Below, piece after piece: positions 24,899-36,463 of a DNA stretch of 64,000 nt (position 1 is the stretch's first letter; every line of letters begins with the position of its first letter). The stretch covers positions 5,828,001 through 5,892,000 of the forward strand of contig NC_052134.2 of the NCBI RefSeq assembly GCF_016086655.4, given 5' to 3'. The notes under the pieces were generated by a model, which worked only from the letters and a program-made list of their open reading frames with translations, was not told the origin of the DNA and ran no database searches. This stretch comes from Lepeophtheirus salmonis (taxonomy: Eukaryota > Arthropoda > Copepoda > Siphonostomatoida > Caligidae). The position numbers and the translations under genes were made by a program.

Positions 24899-25710
24899 TA
24901 CCGAGTGGTCCATTAAAATCAGAACATTTTGAATTTTAAACTTCAACAATATATAAATTTATGGTTTTAATTTTGATAAAATATAAAATTTAGATGTGTG
25001 TCTCAGCTCTCTTAATCACTAATGTAAGTACCCGTAGTGGCAATGATGGCTTACAAGCGGCAGCGGAAGGTTTGTCCCTCCGCTACAGATATAGTCCTCC
25101 GTCATGGCCTCTCAAAGCTGACTGACAGTGGCTTTGAGGGCCTCGGTGTTTGGATGAGGAACACTGTAGGACTTCTTGTCGACCTTTTTTCTTAAAGGTG
25201 TAGTCGAGGGATTGGCATCAAGGCTGTAGGTGGGCTAAAAGTGTCAAAAAATATTTCAAAAGAGTCTTCTCATAGAATAGTTGGGTTCCTTTCATTGCTG
25301 TTGTAAAATGTGGCCTCTCCATCGATTTTTTTGAAAGCTCTCTAGTGGTATTGTGTGAAACCTAGAGATCCCTTGCATGAGGCCTCAAGGACTTGAGAGT
25401 ATTGGTGCTCAATCCTCCTTTAATTTTTGGCCTTTTTGATAGAGCCCTTCTTCCTCTCCAAAGTTTTGAATTTGCTGACAGCTTAGACGGAGGGCTTGGA
25501 AGCCCCCAACTACTCGGAGTTTGCAATTTGAAATTTGTTGATCATGTTCAAGGGTACGTGTGTTAGGAAAAGAGCTTAGATTAGTTTTTTCTAACTAATT
25601 GCTCATGCTTTAATTTATTTATATTTAATATATATGAATTAATACCCAGTATTCAACCTTAATTAATTATTTTATTCGTAACTGTTCAGATTTCAATGGA
25701 CAACCCGGTA
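24899..25710 (-). mobile_element. Internally deleted mariner with both TIRs
   Basis: The left end 'ccgagtggtccattaaaatc' (from 24901) and the reverse complement of the right end 'ccgggttgtccattgaaatc' (to 25708) form inverted repeats of about 28 bp with few mismatches. TA dinucleotides lie immediately outside at 24899-24900 and 25709-25710. The total is about 810 bp, shorter than the usual 1.2-1.3 kb of mariners. The transposase relic inside runs on the minus strand and lacks its centre. The same TIR is found at the right end of the 13.5 kb fragment, so the two are one family. Confidence 0.88.
25030..25545 (-). pseudogene. Mariner transposase pseudogene, central deletion
   Basis: The N-terminal part (from about 25542 downward) reads M-I-N-K-F-Q-I-A-N-S-E, a stop, then A-S-K-P-S-V, a stop, then V-S-K-F-K-T-L-E-R-K-K-G-S, as in mariner HTH regions. 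It continues with L-K-S-L-R-P-H-A-R-D-L and V-S-H-N-T-T-R-E-L-S-K-K-I-D. The catalytic D-G-A-P block is missing. The reading then jumps near 25250-25200 to S-Y-S-V-P-H-P-N-T-E-A-L-K-A-T-V and A-M-T-E-D-Y-I-C-S-G. The internal gap, stops and frame shifts make this a non-autonomous derivative. Confidence 0.82.
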
Positions 25711-27440
25711 TAAATAATAGAACCTAGCAACAAACTTATAATTTAATTTTGAATTAAAATTTTATTATAATAGTAGAGGACTTTCATTGCATCAAGGATC
25801 TTTGATTAATTTATAAACTTAAGACAAGAGTAGAGATGATTGCATAACAGAACAGTGGTAGCACTTCCATTTTCTTAAACATCATAAAATGGTACATACA
25901 GCCACCAATTCCAATCATAATATATAAGATAATGGAAATAATTAGGAAATAATAATAATTTAGGTCAATTTTTCTTTCAGGATGTTTCATAAAATTCTGC
26001 TTTCGCGCGATAAAAGTAGGTAAGTACCAAAAAGTACTTTGTTCGTTTATCGATTCATCAGCAGCTGTTAATTGGCCAATCACACAAGTCAATAAAAGAC
26101 TTTAAAATTCCATATTTATTTACAGTAGTATTAGACGCACTAAGTGAGAGTACAATTTTTTTTTTTCAATATCATATATAATTTTAGTAAATTTTTGATT
26201 TGAATTTTTGGAGTATTTGTACCGATTCCGTAGGTTGGAGTCATCTTTTGAGGAAGAAAAAAATAACATTAATCCAAATGAAATTTAATACATTTTATGT
26301 AAAGTTAAATAATGATTGCAAATATGTGCTGATTTTTAATGAACGATCGTTTTGTTTTGAGAAAATGTAAATTAAATGTTAAAAAATCGCCATGCTTGTG
26401 TTTAAAGGATTTGTTTTTAAAAGGAATAACATTCAATTATCAAACATTTTTACTTCAAAAGAATTTATTTGAAGTAAGCATACATCAGGTTTAAAAAAAT
26501 AAAAATACTATTTGGTACTAAAAGGTCTAATTCAGTAGTATGTTTATTTGTTTTCAATTTTGCTAAAGAAAACATAAATAAATGGTTAATAAAATAAAAT
26601 TTAAAAGCTCCGTTGTTTACCTGATTCATTTATTTCCGTTTTATACAGTATAGTTCTTTAGCATTGAATTTGTCCAAAATATAAAATATGGTAAACATTA
26701 ATATAAATTTACTATTTCATATCGATGGAAAGGGAATTAAAGGAGGATAACTGAATTTTATCCCAATTATACCTCTGTCACATGTGACAGATGAAAGATG
26801 GCACATGCTGTATTTATACTACATAGTTTGCTTCTACTTTTAAAAACAAAAAAGTCAAAGATGAAAACTAACCTCTTTCCCCAATTACCCACTTCATATA
26901 AGGTGCTTTTGTACACTGACCGGACATCACGTCGAAAGAAATAAAGGAATATATTGTAGTGTAAAAAATAAAAGGAAAATCGAGGCAAGGCCATGAATTT
27001 CCCATGAAATTTTATCAAAAAAAATTGACTTTTTTGCGCCACTATTCAAAGCAGTATATCAAAAAGCTATCTTCAAGTACGTATTGGTAAACATAAAAAC
27101 TTGAGGGATTTGACACTATTTCCAAAAAAAGGAAAACACTCAAGATTATTAGACCACTAACAATATTAAATTAATACTATAAGATAAACAGTTTAGTTCT
27201 TGGTATAAGGTTTAGGAAAGACATACCATTTATCAAACACAGTTCACATAAGGTTAAATCGAAGGAAGGCACAATAAGGACACAATTCTTCGAAAAATGA
27301 ATTTGTTGGTCAAAGAAGGAAATTAAAATATTGCACTGATGACTAAAACTTCCAAAAAATAATCAAAAGCATTTCTCACAATTTTATTTTGAAGTGCTTA
27401 AATATAATGATTTTGGACTGCACCTCAATAGAATTATTGC
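25711..27440. other. AT-rich DNA; two weak minus-strand ORFs
   Basis: Two minus-strand open frames of about 90 codons occur at 26092-25811 (two hydrophobic stretches that could be membrane segments) and 27042-26767. Both are within chance expectation for this composition and match nothing I know. No other content was seen. Confidence 0.45.
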
Positions 27441-27449
27441 AATGCGCCT

Positions 27450-27780
27450 CTGAAACCTTTCTTCTGGATATGACATGAGAAAAAAAACAACAACACTGAA
27501 ATTAGGAGAGGCTGCGAGGAAGCCGGTCTGATTGCTACAAGTCTATATACACTGGCAATCGATGCATCCATAATTAAAGTAAATTTGTTGCAAAAATAAA
27601 GAGCCTATCTATTTGCAAAATTTGATCACAAGGTATAAGGTTATGCAATTGACATGACTACCTTGTATTCTGGGTCAAATACTGAAATACAAAAGTTTGT
27701 GGAAGAAACAGTCAAAATTATTACAACTGGAATTTTTTTGGTTTAAAAATAAATGTCGAGAAAAATAACAAATCATGAAT
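27450..27780 (+). pseudogene. Non-LTR retrotransposon RT fragment
   Basis: The key block starts at 27639 and reads G-Y-A-I-D-M-T-T-L-Y-S-G-S-N-T-E-I-Q-K-F. This is the reverse-transcriptase active-site region, where Y-A-D-D is expected and the first Asp is changed to Ile. After it come E-E-T-V-K-I-I-T-T and, one frame away (27740 on), G-L-K-I-N-V-E-K-N-N, the usual G-L-x-I-N-x-x-K-T segment of LINE reverse transcriptases. Upstream, at about 27530-27600, a weaker match S-L-Y-T-L-A-I-D may be the preceding palm motif. Stops and frameshifts are present and no endonuclease or tail is seen. It is dead on arrival or long decayed. Confidence 0.72.
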
Positions 27781-28512
27781 TTAGTAAACTCCTTACATAA
27801 AATAAGGTTGTTGTGTTTTTGTTAAAATATTTTTAAAATATCAGCAAGTATTCCATTGAACATAGTATTAAAAACATAGAAGAAAAAAAAAGAAAGCATC
27901 TTGATAGAATGAGATTAATGTCATATTTGTTAAAAATGGTCTGAAATTCAATAAAGTTTTCCAAAAATCGTATTATCTTTCTTAAATCTAAATGTGTGTT
28001 TTTTTTAAATCTATGTCAAATTGCAAGACATAGATTGTGAGGCTGAGTAAAACAGAATGTATTCAAAACATGGATTCGAGACCAAGTGGAGTTGTAAGTA
28101 CTAGAGTTCAAGCCATTACCGTTGACGTAACGTAGAGACAAAATACGCCCGTTACATAATCAAAAATTATCATGAAACTGTCAACTAAAAATGAGTACGT
28201 ATTGTTTATAAATAAAATACACTTATATGAAAGTAAGATCCGCTAAAGTTTTCGGAAATAATTAGTTTTTTTAAATTACAACACAGATTTCTATATACTA
28301 AATGTTGGATTATTTTAAATACAATTTATCTTAGTTAATGGTATTAAAATACTTTTTATAAGCAATCATTAATTAATATTTTCCCTATTTGACAGTTTTT
28401 TTTTTTGGCAAGAATTGAACCTTAAATATTATTAGACAATTGATTTTTTTATTAAAAGAAAAACCCTATCATTTGTTATATTAATACTGTGATGCTTTAA
28501 CCTAAAAACAAT
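27781..28512. other. AT-rich DNA with a partial GAGTC-type repeat
   Basis: Around 28030-28120 the words 'tcaaaacatggattcgagac' and 'gagttgtaagt' resemble the GAGTC-rich segment of the repeats at 6.6 and 10.8 kb. Otherwise nothing was recognised. Confidence 0.4.
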
Positions 28513-28516
28513 ATTG

Positions 28517-28538
28517 AAAAAAAAAAAAAAAAAAAAAA
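28517..28538. repeat. Poly-A tract of about 21-22 bases
   Basis: An uninterrupted A run sits at the left border of the GC-richer island at 28541-28960. It lies on the wrong side to be the tail of a plus-strand insertion, and on the minus strand it reads as poly-T. Confidence 0.8.
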
Positions 28539-28540
28539 GG

Positions 28541-28960
28541 ATGGAAATCACTGCTTCATTGAAAATTAAGGCAAGTGAATTTGTGCACGAAAATCTGTGG
28601 TTTTTTCGGTATGCCAAGAATCACCACTTTCCCTCTATTGGTCGAACTTCGCACCAAACAATGTATGTCTGTCCTATAAAGGCCGAACCTAATGACTTAC
28701 ATTCTTCTAAAGAGTGCGATATGACCACGGAGTATGTAGTATCAATTAAAGATGTGTTGAAATATATATATACCAGGAAAGCCCCGAAATGGACGGCATA
28801 GAGAGAACACCAGTTGATGACCAGAAATGGATATTCTATCAACAATCTGTAACCTGAAAACAAAACAAAAATCCATCTGCGGCCTTAAATGACACGCTTC
28901 GTGGTTCATATTGACAATCTGCTCAGGGCGACTAAGAGCAACAGAGAGGAGCTGCAAAAA
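28541..28960. other. GC-richer coding-like island, unknown
   Basis: Several frames are open here. On the plus strand (28514-28801) the reading continues through stops to about 28960. On the minus strand a frame at 28863-28621 contains a hydrophobic, membrane-like stretch (L-V-I-N-W-C-S-L-Y-A-V-H-F-G-A-F-L-V). It is preceded by a T-rich tract ending TTTTTTTTTGCAG and a second acceptor-like TTTTGTTTTCAG. The composition contrasts sharply with the neighbours, as for the transposase islands, but I cannot match either strand to a family. It could be an exon of a membrane protein on the minus strand or a decayed element. Confidence 0.25.
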
Positions 28961-29365
28961 AAAGGGTTACCATTGTAATAGCAAATTTCATATTTGCACA
29001 ACATGCTACAAAAGTAGTTTATTTGGCGAATGTTTATATGTTTAGGATATATTACGTAAAAATATTTATGTAGCAGTTGTTACGTTCAAAAGGATGATTT
29101 TTTGAATTTGATGTTGAAAAATATACTTAAATAAGTTTTATGTTCCCGTCTAAATTAGAGAAACTATGATATTTAAATGAAATATACATTCATGTAGTTC
29201 AAATATTATTGAAAAAGATCAACAATTATAATGTTAACTTTTATTAGATCTTTACCTGTTATTGTTGTCATCCTGATATACTCACATTTTATCTCGTTCA
29301 TTCAAATTACTCACCCTTTTGGCTTATATTTTAGTATTAAAAAATATCTTAATATAAGAGTATTG
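28961..29365. other. AT-rich spacer
   Basis: Lies between the unknown island and the 109-bp array. Nothing was recognised. Confidence 0.6.
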
Positions 29366-29367
29366 AA

Positions 29368-29790
29368 AGAGCCCTTGAAGCCCAGGAAAGCGTTTCTCTT
29401 GCGTAATCCGTGAGTGGGGTGTATTATAGATATCAAAAGGGGTCCTCGATGCTTAGAGAATTGTTGGCGGTGGGTGATGCTCCACCTTTTAGATCGTTGG
29501 TTCATTTTCACAAACAGTGGATCGGGGCGTATCATATGATATTAAAAAGGGTCCTTTATACTCAGGATAGGGATAACAAAAAGTTTTGATAACCCTTGTG
29601 GATAAGCGGTGCTCTTGCGTAACCCATGGGCCGGGTGTATTAATATATATTTAAAGTGGTCCTTGAAACTCTGGATAGTAGTAGCGATAGGTTTTAAGCT
29701 CGTTTTGGGACAGCTCTCCACCTGTAAAACCTGTTGGCTGACGTATATTTTGAAAAATAAAATGGAGTCTTTCGTTGCAATTTCTTATCA
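29368..29790. repeat. Degenerate ~109-bp tandem array
   Basis: The start word GTCCT (or GTCTT) recurs at about 29442, 29551, 29659 and 29766, a spacing of 109, 108 and 107 bases. A shorter partial unit begins at about 29370. Units share the order: start word, 'ctcaggata'-like segment, a 'gctcttgcgtaa' or 'gctccacctt'-like segment, 'gggtgtatta'-like segment, then an ATATT-A-rich end. Units are strongly diverged from one another. This is GC-richer than the surroundings and not obviously coding. It is a minisatellite or the remnant of an internally repetitive element. Confidence 0.65.
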
Positions 29791-30011
29791 TTCAATAGTT
29801 TGATTGTGTAAGTACAATAAAACTTCCAAAGAAAATAAACTAGAATATAAAATTGCTTGCAATGAAACTGTATCATAGTCAAATCCTTAATGATCAAATT
29901 GCTTAGAAATGAATTATTTACTAATCAAATTAACCAGAATCAGTTCACCTGACAATGTAAAGGAAGTTAAAATTACCATTAACCACTCAAATGGAAATTC
30001 TTAGATTGCAA

Positions 30012-30120
30012 ATTGCCTGTTTTGACGTATAGATTGCCTGGGCATTTTACACATTGCCTGCTCTAACAAGCATTTTGCCCGTAATATATACAATTCCCTA
30101 TAAAATATATCAATTCCTCA
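30012..30120. repeat. 20-bp phased short repeat, six units
   Basis: Variants of A-ATTGCCTG start at about 30012, 30032, 30052, 30072, 30092 and 30112: aattgcctg, gattgcctg, cattgcctg, cattttgccc, caattccct, caattcctc. Spacing is 20 bases, close to two helical turns. The words decay from left to right. The end of this array and the following 60 bases resemble 61665-61730 ('cctcaattttt.attgtga.aat' then 'aattttgactact'), so it belongs to a dispersed element. Confidence 0.6.
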
Positions 30121-30179
30121 ATTTTTGATTGTGACAATAAATTTTGACTACTTAATATACCATTTACAGTGACCCTAAG

Positions 30180-32395
30180 ACGTTAATTAATATTATTAGA
30201 TGATATGAATTGACTATAATTTTGTATAGATTTCAAATGCAATTTATATTCAATTTTTGGAAAGTAATTATTGATGTATGTATTTTGTATTACCGGGTCA
30301 CAGAGACAAGTTTTATGTTGTTGTGCTACCTGCATTTAAAATATATTTATGATCTATATGCTACAGAATAGTTTATACATACATATGTATATATTAATAT
30401 AAGCCTACTTTTAACTTTCTACGTTGCCCGTCTTTATGGTACATATTCTATAGAATAGTAAATATCAATATTCGTTATATAATGCTTATAAAAGCAGGTA
30501 TGCTTTCATAAATATAAATTAATGAAATAACATTTTGTCATGCAAAGCCATGTTTTGACTTCATACGTACGTATATAAATAAGTATATATATAGCTAATA
30601 TCACTTGGTTTGTCCCTTTATAGACAAATATTAGTTTTGTATTTGGTTTGTCAATTATTGACTTGTATGATTATTGTTTTGCAAATATCTATTCTATCTC
30701 TAGATTAATTCTGATCAAAAGTTTGTTTGTAATATGTTCTACAAACTTAAGGTTTATCTTATGAAAATAGGGTTCGGACCTATTTATATAAGAGCTCTAG
30801 ATGACAGAAAGTACAGTATACTATTAAATAAACAAAAAGGATACTTTGACTTAGAACCAAGTTTTATTATGAAATCTATCATAAAATTGTCACAGTATAT
30901 GCATTTTGAAAAATTTATTGTATCTTGGAACCTTCCTTCCAAAAATAATATACAAAAAAAAGAAGAAAATCAGTTGATAGGGAAATAAATTAATTACAAA
31001 TTATAACTATCAAATCATTATTTAAAAAAAAAGGTACGAATTTGTATATATCTTCATTCTATATCATTTAAATTCAACTAAACACATGTAGAACTCTTAT
31101 AAAGAAAAATTGATATTGGCAAACAAATAGAGTGTACATTTTGTGAGCAAGATAACGCTGCTTATTATGTTAATTTTTGAAAATTGTTTGTCTACTTTTG
31201 TGTCTTTTTAAATTTTTTGGTACATAGTCCCAAAATTATATAAATTCAGTCGACTGTCTATGAATTTGTTCACAGAGAAATATTTTTTGAATCTTTTTAG
31301 AACAAATCAGTTAATATAAAAGTAAAAAAAATTGTACTTAGTCTGGGTCTCGAACCAGGTCTCGCTACTAGAAAATATGTACACATATACATACTTTCTT
31401 GTATGTTTTTTATTTGTTTGAAAGATCCGAACAATCACATTTATACACGATATTTTAAATAGTAAATAATGTGTACTGATTTATTTGTACGCTAAGATAA
31501 TTTTATATTTAATTTTATCATTCATTAATTACTTAATCTAATAATCCCTATTTATATTTATTTCCGAATAAGATTTTCTGTTTCTGTTTTTGATATTTTA
31601 TTGTATCTATTACAAATATACATTAGGTAAATAAGAAATTAAGAAACAAAAACTAAATAAAAAAATCTAATGCATTTCCATTAAACTAAGAATAAAAACA
31701 AAATTGCAAGCGAAAATTGAAATCCATTAGAATCTATTATAATAAATTAAAAATTTAGTAGAAAAAGAAAACGAAATAATTGAATTTTTTTTGTGTCATT
31801 TAATATACAAAGCAGAAAAGCAACTATCTACATCACTGTCTTCTGATTAACATATTTTACTGTAGTCAGAAAATAATTCTAAAGGCATGCGTGTATTAGT
31901 ATAAAAATAATTTGTTGAAATTTTTTTTGGTTTTACCTGGAATTATTATTAATTTTATTTAATGCTTATATAAAAATTTTTTACCTTTCAAATAAATAAT
32001 TAAATAAGTAATTACTATCTTCTTTATTTTATCCAACTAATTCTTATTAGAATCGATGAAAAGTATAACTGTACATGTAGCAATGTATCTCAGAATGAGG
32101 CTATAAATTATCCCACGCTAGATAATTGCTTCATATCATCTTACTGTCAAACGACATTATTAGTGGTCATACATGATGATTGAAAAAAGATAGCCCTTCT
32201 CTTAATTTATAGTAAGATTCATTGAATGACCGTCCAACCAGCTTTAAGGCTTCAATTACCAAAATGGTAAATGATCTTGGTAAAAGGTCTATCGGAACGA
32301 GATGACCAAATATAGATTTGTAACTAGATATTGTTCTCTGATATATTAATTAAAAGCAAAGAAATCACAATGTTAATATTTTGGCAAACTAACTT
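30180..32395. other. AT-rich DNA, nothing supported
   Basis: Includes an 84-codon plus-strand frame (30734-30988, starting at ATG) with no recognisable feature, and a lone Pol III B-box-like word on the minus strand near 31360 without tRNA folding. The remainder is plain AT-rich DNA. Confidence 0.5.
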
Positions 32396-32399
32396 CTAC

Positions 32400-32575
32400 A
32401 TAATGGAGACAAAAGCCGGTGCTATCCCTTACAGTGGTTAAATGCCCCTGAAGGACATCATTAGTAGGGCGTGGAACAAGTTTTGTTAAATAATTTTATC
32501 ATGAATACTTGCTGTTCATTCAAACCTTGTTTGGAGGCCATCATCAAGACTCAACGCTTTGAAAGATAAGATCAG
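32400..32575 (+). pseudogene. Mariner transposase C-terminal scrap
   Basis: The plus-strand reading gives E-T-K-A-G-A-I-P-Y-S-G, a stop, then P-L-K-D-I-I-S-R-A-W-N-K-F. After a frame change it gives N-T-C-C-S-F-K-P-C-L-E-A-I-I-K-T-Q. This order (proline-containing linker, helix with a conserved W, N-T-C-x-x-F-x-x-x-L-E-A-I-I) is the C-terminal signature of mariner transposases seen elsewhere in the window. Neither terminal repeats nor upstream catalytic blocks were found. Confidence 0.6.
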
Positions 32576-32584
32576 GAATTAATT

Positions 32585-33984
32585 TGTAAATATTTTTTTG
32601 AATAATCTTTTTTTTTTAGACAAATAAGAATTTTTCATAAATCTTTAATGTGTGCATTTAGAATTCCATACACTGTACATATATAAACTTCATCACTTTT
32701 GACATAATATACATGTATATAATATATATCATTGATTTAATTTGGGTACGTAGAATAACAAGGACAGCAACCGATACAAACAAGTATATACTCTATCGTA
32801 GTTAATAATTACTTTATTTGATCATTTTATTAACTAATATTTTTGATCAATTGACCTCAAACAATTGGAACGTGATAGTCTATTTCATTAATTACATATT
32901 CAAATATCATTATAAACTTCTTATCTATATTTTTGTTAATCATAATTGATGATACATCACTAATTCAGATAATATAAATATAACACTTCTTTTTTTTTAT
33001 CTTAAGGCTAAGCAGTCCTTAAAACGTCGTAATATCAAATTTTAGAGTACTTTGATACCTTTATAAAACTTATTTTACACAAAAGAGTGTTTGCATTATA
33101 ATTTTAGGCCCTTTGCCTATGTTTGAGATGATCATCTTGAGAATTGAGAATACTTTGTCTGAATGGGTTTGGACAGGAATTTCAGGTAAGACAGAGCAAG
33201 ATAGAGGATTCTATCATCAAATGAAATATTATTTAGTCTATTGTCTAATATAGACAATATATATTACTGATGTTTCTGGCCCCAAGACATGTATATGAGA
33301 CAACCTTTATACGCACCCTAATTTTTTTATTGTAAACTCTAGGATATTATATAAATTGTCTGATAACTAGATTTAGAGGCAAAACAAATGCATTATTTTT
33401 TAAGTAAAAGATTTCAAGAATATATTCAAGTAAAAAACACAACGAGCTAAGTCAGCCAATCCAGAGATTATACTATATTTATTAATTTATTGAAATTTTA
33501 GTTATCTTATCAACATTTAATGCTTTTTAAGGGATCTGTGGCATTTTGAACCACAATTTATTAATGATACGTATTTAGAACTCAAAGGTATAGTTTTACT
33601 GAAAAGTATTTTTGTTGAACTTTGACGACAGCAAATAACATATACTTATAAATTAAAGATTTAACATAATTTACCATAAATTGTCATGTTTTATAAATTT
33701 AATTTATAATATGACGTTTGTCACTAAATTAAATCAAATTATCGTTATTTATCCAAGACTAAAAATAAAGACTGAAGAATACATATAAAGATAAATTAGA
33801 TCAAGAAGTACGTTATTTATCTAGAGCAAGAGAAAATAATTTTTTTTTCAATTTCCATATTTGGGCATAAAAAATCAAAGCGTAAGTAGTTATAAAAGAA
33901 AAAAGTTAATATAAATTTAGGTAGTAACAGCTGCCAATTGCAACGTGTTTTCATCCGTTGAGTTCAAAGGAAGATTCTTATGGG
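32585..33984. other. AT-rich DNA with a small hairpin
   Basis: A 9-bp perfect inverted repeat, tattgtcta/tagacaata, sits at 33239-33259. No gene or element was recognised before the THAP domain that starts near 33997. Confidence 0.55.
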
Positions 33985-33996
33985 GAGCTAGCGAAA

Positions 33997-36463
33997 ATGC
34001 CAAGTATGTAGGTGCTCTGTTCCAGGATGTCGATCTGGTTACGCCTTAAAAAAGAGAGTTCAAATTCCTGGATGAAACTAAGGATAAAATAACGTTCCAT
34101 TAATATCCGCAAGATCCAGATATACTCCAAGAGTGGAAAAGGATCCTTCCAAGAGATTAGAAAAATTTGTCCCAATCAAAATTTGCTCTTTACATTTTCG
34201 AAATCAAAATTTCTTGACAGAATCTTTAGATTCTTATAAATTCCGAATGAAGATGTGAAGAGGGTCAAAATTGACGACTAGATTATTAAAAGATAATGCT
34301 AATTCTTGTTGGTTCTAAAACTTGCTTTCTTATTTGTCAAGACATTCACCAGATCTAAGGAGTGGTAGATCTATTACTCATGCACGTTTCCCAGAAGATG
34401 GTCTATCAGTAAAGTATATCATATAAAAAGCAAGAAATTGAATATAAAATCCATTGGAATATAGGTTAGTTTGATTTTTTTAAGTCTTTTAAGATGCATT
34501 CAAAAGTGTGGGCAGAATTTATTCACAGGGATGAAATTTCCGAAGCAAAATTCAATTATTTGTTTGAATAACTAAGCCTTGAGATGAAATAGGGTCAAGG
34601 CCTTGGATATTCGTTTGAATTGTTAGCCAACTGTTTAATATAGAAAAGAAAAAACCCTACTTTATACAAGTAACTTCAAATGCAAGGAATTCTTACAATT
34701 CCACATATTTTCTGAAACAATCACGGTCAGTACTGACACTAATGATGTCATCATTAAATACATGAACTGTGGAAGTGAAAATTTGAATCCAATACGGAAG
34801 AAGGTGTATCTATTAACTGAAACAACTCACAGAGCAATGCAAGTTGACTATAGTAACAGTAAATTATTGAATGAAGCTTTTTTGTTCTCAAAAACTATCT
34901 TGACATTTATAAATAATAGTTCCTGTGGGAAGTATGAGGACACTGTGAGCTTTAATCCTATTACCAAACTCGACTCCAAAATATTAAAACAATATCTTGA
35001 TCTTGTGCTACAAGCTGAACATAAAGCTGGATTCCAAGTAATTGGCCAACTTGTCGACACCAACAGTACAAACTGAAAACTTGTATTCGAAGAATTAGTT
35101 TCTGATTCTCCATTGAGCTATACATTTAATTATCAGGAGAATGATTTAGGAAAAAATTACCGATTTTTGATTAAACCCATAATTTTAAGAGCTTATATAT
35201 TAATTTAGTACATAGAAGAACTTTGGAATGTCCTAAATTATGTGGAATTCAAATTAGATCTCCAAAGTTTAAATATCTTGAGTCTCTATTCAATATAAAA
35301 GTCAGAATGTCAATGAAAGATGGTCACAAATGGGTTAATAAAGTCAAAGTCTCCGTCCAAGTGGAATCGAAAAAGCTAATATTAAGTTAGTTGATTCTCT
35401 GTTTCATCACAGAACTTTTGATGCCCTGGATATATACTCTAAAATTAATTCCCATTTTCTGAAAGCAATGCCTTTTCTAAAGCTGATTGGTAATTATTGG
35501 TAACATTTTGAATTTTTCCATCACCCCTCACTGGCTGAAGGAAAGGGATATCCTTCAAAATCCCAAAAATGTATGGACGATGAACAAATCAAGTTATTGA
35601 AAGATTTTGAATATTGGATTTAGCGGTGGGAGTTGAATGAAAACCCCAAGAATTTTCAGGGAAAATTTCATTGCTGTAAAACACTTAACTTTTGCTCATA
35701 TGAAGTCAACTTACTAACTCTTTCAAACCTACGTTTTTCACTTTTTCATTTTAGATGACTTCATTGAAGTAAGATTTAGAAGATATAGACCGTTGTCTGG
35801 TGCAAATTACTTTTGGTCTGTAAAGAGCTGGTTCCAAGGTGAACAAGTATTATTGTAAAGCCAATTATAAAATTCTCTGAAATGAAAATAAGTGATAAAA
35901 ATGGGATCCAACCTATAAAAAGGAAATTTTGGTGAATATTCTGTAAATGTTAGATGCTGATAGTTTAATGGAATGCGACTGTGATGAACTTTATTTAAAT
36001 GTATTATTTTTTATGAGTGGGTATGTAGCTCGAAACCTCAAGAAATCAGTTGCATGCTACTGTTGGCAATCAAAATTTTGTTCACTTACAAAATTTTCCA
36101 ATATTATTTTTGAGGAAGGATTAATGGATTATGAGTCCCAAATAGTCAAAGATTCTGTCATGAATATGATAAATTGTGGAGGCCTTGTATATCCTTAAGA
36201 TTTTATTCATTTAATTTGTATAGTTTCCTGAAATCTATATGAAGCAATTACACCAAATACAGACGCCAGAGTAATATTTTTAAATTATGCTAATCAAAAA
36301 GATACATTTTTATCTATGATAGAAATTATTTATCATGAAAACTGTGAGTTTCTTGATCATATTTAATTTATGTGTAATATTTGCAACAATAATTTAGAGT
36401 TGTATATTTCAAAAATTTCTGGCACTATGTTTTAATTTATTTATGAAAAACTTAAAAAATGAA
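33997..36463 (+). pseudogene. P-element/THAP9-like transposase pseudogene
   Basis: P-superfamily transposases cut and paste DNA and bind it through an N-terminal THAP (C2CH) zinc finger. Here M-P-S-M (33997) is followed, one base out of frame, by C-S-V-P-G-C-R-S-G-Y (34013). In the same frame 51 residues later comes C-S-L-H-F-R-N-Q-N-F-L (34184), so the four zinc ligands Cys, Cys, Cys, His are all present, but three stops lie between. Downstream, a 104-codon open segment (34762-35076) carries T-L-D/V-D-T-N-S-T-N-like central sequence. At about 35760 R-F-R-R-Y-R-P-L-S-G-A-N-Y resembles the conserved x-Y-R-x-L-S-G-x-N-Y block. From 35947 a single frame reads F-M-S-G-Y-V-A-R-N-L-K-K-S-V, then N-C-G-G-L-V-Y-P (36180), and continues with four stops to 36463. 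Total length about 2.5 kb suits the family. No TIRs were found. Confidence 0.75.

Noticed and set aside
25811..26092. 93-codon minus-strand frame with two membrane-like segments
   Set aside because: The length is within chance expectation, and hydrophobic residues are over-produced by AT-rich codons; no supporting signal.
31340..31380. Minus-strand B-box-like word (ggttcgagacc) followed by a T run, suggesting a tRNA or SINE
   Set aside because: The T stem does not pair properly, there is no A box at the right distance and no cloverleaf can be drawn.
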